Assembly: GCA_937921835.1 (NCBI GenBank)
Contig: CAKZVG010000063.1
Span: 1-7,654 of the forward strand
Reading direction: 5' to 3'
Length of the DNA stretch: 7,654 nucleotides
DNA from: an uncultured Bryobacteraceae bacterium
GTDB taxonomy: Bacteria > Acidobacteriota > Terriglobia > Bryobacterales > Bryobacteraceae
A program made the translations under genes and the position numbers. Positions 1 through 5,979 of this stretch are shown piece by piece (the stretch's first letter is position 1; every line of letters starts with the position of its first letter). Under the pieces are notes generated by a model. The model saw nothing but the letters and a program-made list of their open reading frames with translations, did no database searches and was not told the DNA's origin.

Positions 1-714
1 GTGGTGCGGGCGCGTCAACTTCACCCCCGCGAACTGATTCTGCTCGCCAACGTCGATACCGACCTGTTCTGGGCCGGGATCATCGACAATCCGTTCCGCC
101 TTTACGGCGTGAAAGACGTCTACCTGGCGCCGGGCTCGGAACACAGCATCCAGGCGTTTCCCGAACTCGGCCAGGTGTCGGATTTCGTGTTATCGACGGC
201 CGCCACGCTCAAGGCACTGAATCATTACCAGGCGGTGGTTTACTCCGTGCAGGGCGGACGCCTGCGCAACGTCACCAGCCAGTACATGCTGCTGGCCGAG
301 GCCCGTTCCGGCCCCGATTACGCGCGCCGGGTGGACGTCGCGGCGGCCATCCACGCGGGTCTGCTGGACCAGAACTGGTACGCGGTCGAGGAAGGATTCC
401 GCTGGATGCCCAAGCGCGCCGGGCTCAGGATGGCCGCGCCGCGCAAGCCGGGCGAGAAACTCTACATCGCCGGTTACGCCCCGGACATCCTGGTGTTCCA
501 GGGGCCGGTGAAGGTGTCCGTCACCGCCGGGGGGCTGCCGCTGCCTCCCGCTCTGCTCTCCCGCGGCGGCCCGTTTGAACTGAGTTTCGAGCTGCCGGCG
601 GAGCTCGCCGGGAGCGCGGAAATGCAAGTCGTGGTGGAGGCCGGGCGGACCTTCGTGCTGCCGCCCGACGAACGCGAACTCAGCCTGCGGTTGGGCACGT
701 TCTCGGTGCGCTGA
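1..714 (+). CDS. C-terminal part of a larger protein, probably the exported domain of a membrane protein (5' end outside window)
   Basis: The reading frame is open from the first base to a TGA at 712-714 (237 residues visible), so the GTG at base 1 need not be the real start. No transmembrane span or signal peptide is visible. Residues about 10-90 look like an alpha/beta region, with a hydrophobic strand followed by a Val-Asp-Thr-Asp motif, a Tyr-Leu-Ala-Pro-Gly-Ser-Glu stretch and a Val-Val-Tyr segment. Residues about 148-237 look like an all-beta module ending in Pro-Pro-Asp-Glu-Arg-Glu-Leu, which resembles the periplasmic C-terminal tails of multi-span glycosyltransferase-like proteins that I associate with Acidobacteriota. 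That assignment is from memory of style, not a firm motif match. I do not recognise the family securely. No gene follows it closely, so it probably ends its transcription unit. Confidence 0.7.
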   Translation: MVRARQLHPRELILLANVDTDLFWAGIIDNPFRLYGVKDVYLAPGSEHSIQAFPELGQVSDFVLSTAATLKALNHYQAVVYSVQGGRLRNVTSQYMLLAEARSGPDYARRVDVAAAIHAGLLDQNWYAVEEGFRWMPKRAGLRMAAPRKPGEKLYIAGYAPDILVFQGPVKVSVTAGGLPLPPALLSRGGPFELSFELPAELAGSAEMQVVVEAGRTFVLPPDERELSLRLGTFSVR

Positions 715-780
715 GCGGGGCGGAAATCTCCGGGGCCCGCCGCCGCCTCCCCTCCTCAAGCATCGGGCGCCCGGACGTTC

Positions 781-786
781 TATAAT
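781..786 (+). promoter_or_regulatory. Candidate -10 box (perfect TATAAT) upstream of the NYN-LOTUS gene
   Basis: A consensus TATAAT stands in otherwise very GC-rich sequence, 66 bases after the upstream stop codon. No good -35 hexamer lies 16-18 bases before it, and the extended TGn motif is absent. If it is used, transcription would start near 793 and leave a leader of about 275 nt before the ATG at 1068. No better promoter is visible closer to the gene. Confidence 0.5.
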
Positions 787-792
787 TGCAGG

Positions 793-985
793 CGGATAGG
801 CCGAGTGAAGGCGGGCGGGTTTGCGAGACCGCGGGCGCCGCCCGGCGCGGGTGGCTGTGCTCCCGGAAGCCGCCGCCCAGGCCTGTCTCACGCGCGCACG
901 ACCATCCTGGCTGACGTTGGACTGGCCGCGTGAAGGCGCACCGGACGGCGCCGCCGCCTCACCCCGCGCCATCGCCGGAGGCGAT
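793..985 (+). ncRNA. Candidate structured leader or small RNA upstream of the NYN-LOTUS gene
   Basis: The sequence can form nested helices. An outer 9-bp stem pairs 794-802 with 880-888 (two G-U pairs). Inside it, GGGCGG at 813-818 pairs with CCGCCC at 873-878. Two inner hairpins follow: GCGCC 835-839 with GGCGC 844-848, and GGCT 853-856 with AGCC 868-871. A separate hairpin ATCGCC-GGA-GGCGAT at 971-985 is followed by CTTTCATTT, a weak terminator-like arrangement. An alternative fold pairs 805-818 with 951-962. From the -10 box to this hairpin the RNA would be about 190 nt. I recognise no known RNA family; it lacks the SRP, RNase P and tmRNA signatures I looked for. In GC-rich DNA such stems arise easily by chance, so this is only a candidate. 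Confidence 0.25.
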
Positions 986-1052
986 CTTTCATTTCCCGCG
1001 CGGCTGAAGCTGGACAGTCCGCCCGAAGCACCGCCTGGCGTTTCGGGCGTTG

Positions 1053-1065
1053 AAGAGAAGAGAGT
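1053..1065 (+). promoter_or_regulatory. Purine-rich ribosome binding site that supports the ATG at 1068
   Basis: The run AAGAGAAGAGAG ends a few bases before ATG 1068. It lies downstream of the alternative in-frame TTG at 1050, so it supports the ATG rather than the TTG as the start of the NYN-LOTUS protein. Confidence 0.6.
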
Positions 1066-1067
1066 GT

Positions 1068-2357
1068 ATGCAAGATAAACAGAACATCGCGGTGTTCGTC
1101 GATTACGACAACATCGAGATCGGCGTGAAATCCACGCTGCGGCGCGAATTCGACGTGTCGCTGGCCCTGGACGCGCTGAAGGAACGGGGCGACATCGTCG
1201 CCAAATTCGCGTATGCCAACTGGTCGCGCCAGGAAGGCGCCACCCGGCAGATGGCGGAGAACGCGGTGCAGATGGTGCAGCGCATCCCGTCGCCGCGGGG
1301 CGACAAGAACGGCGCGGACATCAACCTCGCCCTCGACGCGCTGGAGATGGCGTTCACGCACAACCACGTGAACGCCTTCGCCATCGTCAGCGGCGATAGC
1401 GACTTCATCCCGCTGGTGAACAAGCTCAAGGAGTTCGGCAAGACGGTCTACGTGGTGGGCGGCAAGGCATTCACTAGCACCATCCTGCAACAGAACTGCC
1501 ACGAGTTCATCAGCTACGAATCCCTGCTCGACGAGCCGCAAAAAGCGCCCGCGCGGCCCACTTCGCAGCATGCGCCGCACCCGCGGCAGCAGCGGGCGCG
1601 TCCCGCGCCGCTCGACCTGGCGCAGGCCATGCCGCTGGTCGAGCGCGCCCTCCAGGTGCTGGAGCGGCGCGAGGTGCAGCCGCAGTTGGGGCTGCTGAAG
1701 TCCACCATGCTCCAGCTCGATTCGAGCTTCAGCGAGAAAGCTTATGGCGCCGGCAGCTTCTCGGAGTTTGTCGAGAAGCTGAAGAAGGCCGACTTCGTGG
1801 ACGTCTCGGGGGCCGAGGGCCGCTACACCATCCGGCGCAAGGCGACCGGGGCGCCCGAGAAGGCCCTGCTCAAGGCCGAAGACGCGCTGCCGGTCCTGCG
1901 CGACGTGCTCGAGGAGCACCGCCTGGACCTCGAAAGCGGCGCGCTGGCCGATGACCTGCAACAGTGGGTGACGGCCGCGAATCCCGACTTCGAGACCACC
2001 CGCTACGGCTTCCAGGAGTTCACCGAGTTTCTGAACTACGCCCAGGACAAGCTGCTGGTCCGCCTGGAGCCGGACGAGGAGCGTGGCATCACCGTGTTCC
2101 TGGGGGCCGAATTCTATCCGCCCGCGCCCGAGCCGGAGCCCGAACCGCCGCCGCCGGTAGAAGAGGAGGAAGAGGACGAGCCGCAACCCATCGTCGAGGG
2201 CCAGCCCTCGGTCATCGATCCGGCGCCTCCGCCTCCCAAGCCGGTGCGCAAAACCACCCGGCGCAAGCAGACCGGCCAGGGATCGGCGCCCAAGCGGCAG
2301 ACCGCGCGCAAGCCGCGCGCCCGCAAGCCCCCACCGCCCATCGGACCCATGATGTAG
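1068..2357 (+). CDS. NYN-domain (LabA/DUF88-like) predicted RNase with two LOTUS/OST-HTH domains
   Basis: This 429-residue protein is probably cytoplasmic and acts on RNA. Residues 5-152 are a NYN domain (PIN-like fold): Val-Asp-Tyr-Asp-Asn at 11-15, Gly-Ala-Asp at 82-84 leading into Ile-Asn-Leu-Ala-Leu-Asp, and Ser-Gly-Asp-Ser-Asp at 108-112. These supply the acidic metal-binding residues expected of an active nuclease. Two winged-helix LOTUS/OST-HTH repeats follow, at about 183-258 and 272-347; each ends in a strand such as Gly-Arg-Tyr-Thr-Ile or Gly-Ile-Thr-Val-Phe. The tail is low complexity: Pro/Glu-rich at 351-390, then Lys/Arg/Pro-rich at 391-424, likely disordered and nucleic-acid binding. 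The NYN plus LOTUS pairing is a known bacterial architecture, and LOTUS domains bind RNA. The ATG at 1068 is preferred over the TTG at 1050 because of the purine-rich site before it and because conserved sequence starts just after it. It is a single-gene unit with a long leader. The RNA target is unknown. Confidence 0.87.
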   Translation: MQDKQNIAVFVDYDNIEIGVKSTLRREFDVSLALDALKERGDIVAKFAYANWSRQEGATRQMAENAVQMVQRIPSPRGDKNGADINLALDALEMAFTHNHVNAFAIVSGDSDFIPLVNKLKEFGKTVYVVGGKAFTSTILQQNCHEFISYESLLDEPQKAPARPTSQHAPHPRQQRARPAPLDLAQAMPLVERALQVLERREVQPQLGLLKSTMLQLDSSFSEKAYGAGSFSEFVEKLKKADFVDVSGAEGRYTIRRKATGAPEKALLKAEDALPVLRDVLEEHRLDLESGALADDLQQWVTAANPDFETTRYGFQEFTEFLNYAQDKLLVRLEPDEERGITVFLGAEFYPPAPEPEPEPPPPVEEEEEDEPQPIVEGQPSVIDPAPPPPKPVRKTTRRKQTGQGSAPKRQTARKPRARKPPPPIGPMM

Positions 2358-2361
2358 ACCA

Positions 2362-2378
2362 GGGCGGCAGATCCGCCC
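2362..2378 (+). terminator. Hairpin just after the NYN-LOTUS stop codon, weak terminator candidate
   Basis: GGGCGG at 2362-2367, loop CAGAT, then CCGCCC at 2373-2378 form a perfect 6-bp G/C stem four bases after the stop codon. No U-tract follows, only a mixed sequence with scattered T. It could stop or stabilise the transcript end, but it is not a classical intrinsic terminator. Confidence 0.3.
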
Positions 2379-2477
2379 GCCGTTCGTCGCTCCCGGCAGC
2401 CACGAGAACACCGGCGACCCAGGCGGCCCCGTTCCTGCCGGCGGCCGCCTGTCGTGCTGGCATGCGTCGGGAATAGG

Positions 2478-2495
2478 TTGGCGCGGAGCGCCCAA
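2478..2495. other. Small hairpin in the convergent gap between the NYN-LOTUS and PilZ genes
   Basis: The gap 2358-2607 lies between the 3' ends of two converging genes and contains no convincing gene. TTGGCGC at 2478-2484 pairs across a GGA loop with GCGCC(C)AA at 2488-2495: five G/C pairs, a bulged C, then two A/T pairs. Nearby, GGTTGG at 2501-2506 can pair with CCAACC at 2523-2528 over a 16-base loop. Either could help end transcription from one side or the other, but no T-tract is present on either strand. Confidence 0.22.
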
Positions 2496-2607
2496 GATAG
2501 GGTTGGGGTTGCCTGACTTGGACCAACCAAACCGGCAAGGGGACCGTCCTCCGGTGCCGCCTCCAGCTTGAGTCCCGGCATCTGGCGCCCGGCGCCGCCC
2601 CGAAGGG

Positions 2608-2952
2608 TCAACCGCGCGCGGGGGCCGGCGGCGTGCCGGTTTCCGGCCAGCGCATTCCGCCCATGAACTCCAGTCCGGCCATGAAGCGCATGCCGTGGCG
2701 CTGGCAGTAGCGGACGCTCGCCGTTCCCGCCAAGCCGAACTGGCGCATCTGAACCTGGACATAGGACCGCGGATCCAGCCGCTCCCCGCTCATAACCCGG
2801 ATGCCGCTCTCGGACCGGTCGGCCAGCGTGGCCTGCACGACCTGCACGCAGCCGTCCGGGCGTTCCCAAGTGATCGTCAGCGGACCGCCGAGCGGCTGCC
2901 GCGGTTTGCGCCTGCGCTCGCGCCGGAGGATTCCGCTTTCCATGTCGGCCAT
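2608..2952 (-). CDS. Stand-alone PilZ-domain protein, predicted cyclic di-GMP receptor
   Basis: This 114-residue cytoplasmic protein consists of essentially one PilZ domain. The N-terminus is Arg/Lys-rich and carries the RxxxR motif (Arg14 to Arg18), and Asp-Arg-Ser-Glu-Ser-Gly at 45-50 gives the second signature, DxSxxG. Together these bind cyclic di-GMP in known PilZ proteins. The later segment Met-Ala-Gly-Leu-Glu-Phe (91-96) matches the closing strand of the fold. Both signatures are intact, so binding is predicted. The C-terminal 15 residues are Pro/Gly-rich and look disordered. ATG at 2952 is taken as the start; another ATG three codons in (2943) is possible, and neither has a strong Shine-Dalgarno (GAGCGAG lies just upstream of the first). 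No effector domain is attached, so it must act through a partner, perhaps in motility, adhesion or exopolysaccharide control. It is divergent from the sulfatase operon and may share a regulatory palindrome with it. Confidence 0.87.
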   Translation of the reverse strand: MADMESGILRRERRRKPRQPLGGPLTITWERPDGCVQVVQATLADRSESGIRVMSGERLDPRSYVQVQMRQFGLAGTASVRYCQRHGMRFMAGLEFMGGMRWPETGTPPAPARG

Positions 2953-2977
2953 ACTCGCTCATTAGTCTATCGGCGGA

Positions 2978-2993
2978 AAAGTCCCGGGACTTT
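2978..2993. promoter_or_regulatory. Perfect 16-bp palindrome between the divergent PilZ and sulfatase genes, candidate operator
   Basis: AAAGTCCCGGGACTTT reads identically on both strands. It lies 25 bases upstream of the PilZ start and 59 bases upstream of the sulfatase start, inside a gap of only 100 bp. Position and symmetry fit a dimeric repressor or activator site serving one or both promoters. It could instead form an RNA hairpin in a leader. No second copy was noticed in the window, and the regulator is unknown. Confidence 0.45.
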
Positions 2994-3037
2994 CGGGCCG
3001 CCCCGTGGCCCGGCGCCCCGGACCGGCCGCCGCTGTG

Positions 3038-3043
3038 CATAAT
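3038..3043 (+). promoter_or_regulatory. Candidate -10 box (CATAAT) for the sulfatase-ceramidase operon
   Basis: CATAAT matches five of six consensus positions in a G/C-rich stretch. It ends nine bases before ATG 3053, so the transcript would have almost no leader. GGAAGGG at 3044-3050 follows but sits only two bases from the ATG, too close for an ideal Shine-Dalgarno. No clear -35 was found. Confidence 0.35.
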
Positions 3044-3052
3044 GGAAGGGAA

Positions 3053-4621
3053 ATGCCGATCACCCGCAAACAGTTTCTGCGCTCCACCCCCCTGGCGCCG
3101 TTTGCCCTTCAGCGGCTCCTCCGGGCTTCCACGGCCGGCTCGCGCCCGAACATCCTGTTCATGTTCGCCGATGACCACGCCTGGCAGGCGGTCAGCGCCT
3201 ACGGCTCCCGCCTGAACCATACCCCGAACATCGACCGCATCGCACAAGAGGGAATGCTGTTCCGCGACGCTCTGGTGACGAATTCCATCTGCGCCCCCAG
3301 CCGCGCCGTCATCCTCACCGGCAAGTACAGCCACCTGAACGGAGTGCTCAGCAACGCGGTGGCTTTCAACGGCTCGCAGCAGACCTTCCCCAAACTGTTG
3401 CGCGGGGCGGGCTACCAGACGGCGCTCATCGGCAAGTGGCACCTTCAGAGCGAGCCCACCGGCTTCGACCACTGGGAGGTCCTGCCCGGGCAGGGCGCCT
3501 ACTACAACCCCGACATGCTCTACGCGGGCGGAAAGCGGCAACACACGGGCCACGCCACCGAGATCATCACCGAACTGTCGCTTGAGTGGCTCTCCAAACG
3601 GCGCGACCCCAAGCGGCCGTTCCTGCTGATGTGCCAGCACAAGGCGCCCCACCGCAACTGGATGCCCGCTCCCGCCAAGCTGTCGCTCTATAACACGCAG
3701 ACCATCCCGGAGCCGCACAACCTCTTCGACGACTACTCGCACCGCGCTTCGCCAGCCCGCAACCAGGCCATGGAGATCGACCGGCACATGACCCTGGGCA
3801 CGGATCTGAAGGTCCCCGTGAAAGACGACCCCGCCGAGTACAAGCGCTGGGAAGCCATGCGGGCACGCCTCAACCCGGAACAGCAACGCATCTGGGATGC
3901 GGCCTACGGACCGGAGAACGAAGCTTTTCTGCGCGCCCGGCCGCAGGGCCGCGACCTCGTCCGCTGGAAATACCAGCGCTACCTGAAGGACTACCTGCGC
4001 ACGATCGCCTCCGTCGACGACAGCGTGGGAAGCCTGCTGCGCTACCTGGACGCCACCGGCCTGGCGGAGAACACGATCGTCGTTTATTCTTCCGACCAGG
4101 GATTCTACCTGGGCGAGCACGGCTGGTTCGACAAGCGCTGGATGTACGAGGAGTCGCTGCGAACTCCGCTGCTGATCCGCTGGCCCGGGGTGGTGAAGCC
4201 GGGAAGCGTCAACACCGACATGGTGTCGAACATCGATCTTCCGGAGACCTTCCTTGAGGCCGCCGGCGTACCCGTCCCCGCGGACATGCAGGGCCGCAGC
4301 CTGACGCCGCTGTTACGGGGCTCCACCCCGCGCGACTGGCGCACCAGCTTCTACTACCACTACTACGAAGGCGGCGGCCACGGGGTGCCGCCCCACTATG
4401 GCGTCCGCACCAAGTCCCAGAAGCTGATTCACTACTACGAGACCGATGAATGGGAGATGTTCGACCTCGAAAAGGACCCCAGCGAGATGCGCAGCGTCTA
4501 CGGGGATCCGGCGTACCGGCAGGCCCAGGCGGCGCTCCTGGCCGAGTTGAAGCGGCTGCGCGCCGAGTTGAAGGTGCCCGAAGCCGCGCCGCCGCCCGGC
4601 CGGAAGAAGAAAGGGGCATGA
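3053..4621 (+). CDS. Exported type I sulfatase (formylglycine-dependent, alkaline-phosphatase superfamily)
   Basis: This 522-residue enzyme is predicted to hydrolyse a sulfate ester. The key motif is Cys-Ala-Pro-Ser-Arg at 80-84; Cys80 would be converted to formylglycine by a maturation enzyme not encoded here. Other family marks are Asp40-Asp41 after Asn-Ile-Leu-Phe-Met (metal ligands), Gly-Lys-Trp-His at 127-130, Ser-Asp-Gln-Gly at 347-350 (often Asp-Asn/His-Gly in relatives), Gly-Glu-His-Gly at 354-357 and Lys361. The C-terminal part (about 430-510) resembles the usual sulfatase C-terminal subdomain and ends in a Pro-rich, Lys-rich tail. The N-terminus has Thr-Arg-Lys-Gln-Phe-Leu, close to a Tat motif but with Lys for the second Arg, then a modestly hydrophobic stretch, so export is likely but the route is uncertain. 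A GTG at 3005 would add 16 codons; ATG 3053 places the signal at the very N-terminus and is preferred. The substrate cannot be named from sequence. It is followed after one base by a ceramidase-like gene. Confidence 0.93.
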   Translation: MPITRKQFLRSTPLAPFALQRLLRASTAGSRPNILFMFADDHAWQAVSAYGSRLNHTPNIDRIAQEGMLFRDALVTNSICAPSRAVILTGKYSHLNGVLSNAVAFNGSQQTFPKLLRGAGYQTALIGKWHLQSEPTGFDHWEVLPGQGAYYNPDMLYAGGKRQHTGHATEIITELSLEWLSKRRDPKRPFLLMCQHKAPHRNWMPAPAKLSLYNTQTIPEPHNLFDDYSHRASPARNQAMEIDRHMTLGTDLKVPVKDDPAEYKRWEAMRARLNPEQQRIWDAAYGPENEAFLRARPQGRDLVRWKYQRYLKDYLRTIASVDDSVGSLLRYLDATGLAENTIVVYSSDQGFYLGEHGWFDKRWMYEESLRTPLLIRWPGVVKPGSVNTDMVSNIDLPETFLEAAGVPVPADMQGRSLTPLLRGSTPRDWRTSFYYHYYEGGGHGVPPHYGVRTKSQKLIHYYETDEWEMFDLEKDPSEMRSVYGDPAYRQAQAALLAELKRLRAELKVPEAAPPPGRKKKGA

Positions 4622-4622
4622 C

Positions 4623-5894
4623 GTGCGGGCCGGCCGGCCGGTTCTCATTCTGGCGTTGGCTGCCGCGACGATTCCGGCGGGCGCCGCCGCGGTGACGTTG
4701 CGTGCGGGCGCGGCGCGGCTGGAGATTACTCCGCCCGCGGACGCCGCGCTCCCGATGTCCGGCTACGGCTCGCGCACCGAGGGCCACAAGGGAATTCACG
4801 ATCCGCTCTTCACCCGCGCGATCTTCCTCGACGACGGCTCGCGCCGCGCGGTGATCGTCAGCTCCGACGTCATCTTCATGCCCGAGGCCTTCTGGAACGC
4901 CGCCTCGGAACGGATCGCGCGCGAAACCGGCGTCCCGCGCGAGCACATCCTGCTGGCCGCCACGCACACCCACGGCGGACCGTCCCTCACGGCTCCCAGG
5001 AATCCGGAGTTCGCCGCCCGCTGGCAGGTCTGGATTGAGAGCTTTGAAAACCGGGTTGTGGAGGCCGCCTGCCAGGCTGCCGCCTCGGCGCAGCCGGCGC
5101 GCATCGGCTCCGGAACCGGGAAAGCGTACATCAACACCAACCGCCGCGCCCGGCTTGCCAACGGAGGCTGGGGCCTGGGTGTCAACCCAGAGGGCGTTTC
5201 GGACAAGACCGTTTCGGTGGTGCGCATCGACAACGCCTCCGGAGAGCCGCTCGCCATCCTGATGCACTATGCGGTGCACGGCGTGGTCATGGGGCCGCGC
5301 AATTACCAGATCACCTCCGACCTGCCCGGTTTCGCCGAACGCTTCGTCGAGCAGCGCTACGGCGACAAAACCGTGGCCGCGTTCCTGGCCGGCGCCTCGG
5401 GGGATCAGAACCCGATTTACGAGCCGGGCGACAACTTCAGCCGCGTCGCCGCGCTGGGCGCCATCCTGGGAGAAGAGGTGGTGCGCGTGGCCGGGGGCCT
5501 CCGGACTTCGCCGAAGGGCCGGATCTTCGGCGCGCAGCGGGTGGTGAGTTGCCCGGGCAGAACGCTCACCGCCGATTCGGACCCGCGCCAAAACCGCATC
5601 CGATTCGAGCCCTCGGACCCGGTGGACATCCGCCTGTCGCTGCTGATGGTGAGCAACATTGCCTTCGCCGGCGTCTCGGGCGAGGTCCTGACGGGCATCG
5701 CACAGCGGCTGAGCAAAGAGTCGCCGTTCTCGCGCACGCTGCTGGTGGCGCACGCCAACGGTTCCTCGGGCTACATCCCCGACGACGCCTCCTTCTCCCA
5801 GGTGAGTTACGAGATCTGGGTGTCCAAGCTCCAGCCCGGTTGCGCCGAAGGCGCCATCGTGGACGGCTTCCTCGCCCTGCTGGACGAGTACTAG
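4623..5894 (+). CDS. Secreted neutral/alkaline ceramidase-like hydrolase (N-terminal domain family)
   Basis: This 423-residue protein matches the neutral/alkaline non-lysosomal ceramidase N-terminal domain family, zinc amidases that in characterised members split ceramide into sphingosine and fatty acid. A Sec signal peptide covers residues 1-23 (hydrophobic core Val-Leu-Ile-Leu-Ala-Leu, Ala-rich end). The mature part begins with Gly-Ala-Ala-Arg-Leu-Glu-Ile-Thr-Pro, typical of the family. Ser-Ser-Asp at 80-82, Thr-His-Thr-His-Gly-Gly-Pro-Ser at 114-121 and His215/His219 (His-Tyr-Ala-Val-His-Gly) are the likely metal and active-site residues; Gly-Ala-Ser-Gly-Asp-Gln-Asn-Pro at 257-264 corresponds to a conserved family loop. 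It is shorter than classical ceramidases (about 650-700 residues) and lacks their C-terminal Ig-like domain, so a non-ceramide amide or ester substrate is possible. The GTG start one base after the sulfatase stop, with an AAGAAAGGGG site inside that gene, implies translational coupling. Confidence 0.88.
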   Translation: MRAGRPVLILALAAATIPAGAAAVTLRAGAARLEITPPADAALPMSGYGSRTEGHKGIHDPLFTRAIFLDDGSRRAVIVSSDVIFMPEAFWNAASERIARETGVPREHILLAATHTHGGPSLTAPRNPEFAARWQVWIESFENRVVEAACQAAASAQPARIGSGTGKAYINTNRRARLANGGWGLGVNPEGVSDKTVSVVRIDNASGEPLAILMHYAVHGVVMGPRNYQITSDLPGFAERFVEQRYGDKTVAAFLAGASGDQNPIYEPGDNFSRVAALGAILGEEVVRVAGGLRTSPKGRIFGAQRVVSCPGRTLTADSDPRQNRIRFEPSDPVDIRLSLLMVSNIAFAGVSGEVLTGIAQRLSKESPFSRTLLVAHANGSSGYIPDDASFSQVSYEIWVSKLQPGCAEGAIVDGFLALLDEY

Positions 5895-5930
5895 GCCGCC
5901 CCGAACCGTACTAACGTGTACGGAAAGCCA

Positions 5931-5959
5931 TTGCCGAATGCCGGGCGGAATGCTATTCT
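5931..5959 (+). promoter_or_regulatory. Sigma-70-type promoter for the unknown gene at 5980 (TTGCCG, 17 bp, TGC-TATTCT)
   Basis: TTGCCG at 5931-5936 and TATTCT at 5954-5959 are separated by exactly 17 bp, and the -10 box has an upstream TGn (5951-5953). This is the clearest promoter in the window. Transcription would start near 5966. The in-frame ATGs at 5938 and 5950 therefore lie inside the promoter and cannot be the start if this promoter is used. Confidence 0.6.
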
Positions 5960-5979
5960 GCTGCCAGGGGGATGGGCAG

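Noticed and set aside
821..1078. 85-codon plus-strand frame ending just inside the NYN-LOTUS start, possible upstream gene or leader peptide
   Set aside because: It needs a TTG start without a ribosome binding site, has Arg/Ala/Pro-rich composition and no family resemblance, and lies in the GC-rich leader where open frames are expected.
2501..2528. GGTTGGGGTT stretch near 2501 considered as a G-quadruplex or repeat element
   Set aside because: Too few G tracts of three or more for a quadruplex, and no second copy was seen elsewhere in the window.
888..2762. 624-codon open frame on the minus strand opposite the NYN-LOTUS gene
   Set aside because: It is a mirror of the NYN-LOTUS coding frame, contains no recognisable domain, and would overlap the PilZ gene on the same strand.
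2114..4120. 668-codon open frame on the minus strand covering the sulfatase, the PilZ gene and the end of the NYN-LOTUS gene
   Set aside because: It is antisense to several well-supported genes. Its product is low-complexity Arg/Gly/Ala/Val-rich with no family motifs; long antisense frames are expected in DNA with G/C third positions.
4209..5753. 514-codon open frame on the minus strand opposite the ceramidase-like gene
   Set aside because: Antisense to a strongly supported gene; Arg/His/Gly-rich composition without motifs.
5938..5979. Earlier ATG starts (5938, 5950) for the unknown 280-residue protein
   Set aside because: They lie inside the -35 to -10 promoter region, and a Shine-Dalgarno-like AGGGGG points to ATG 5980.
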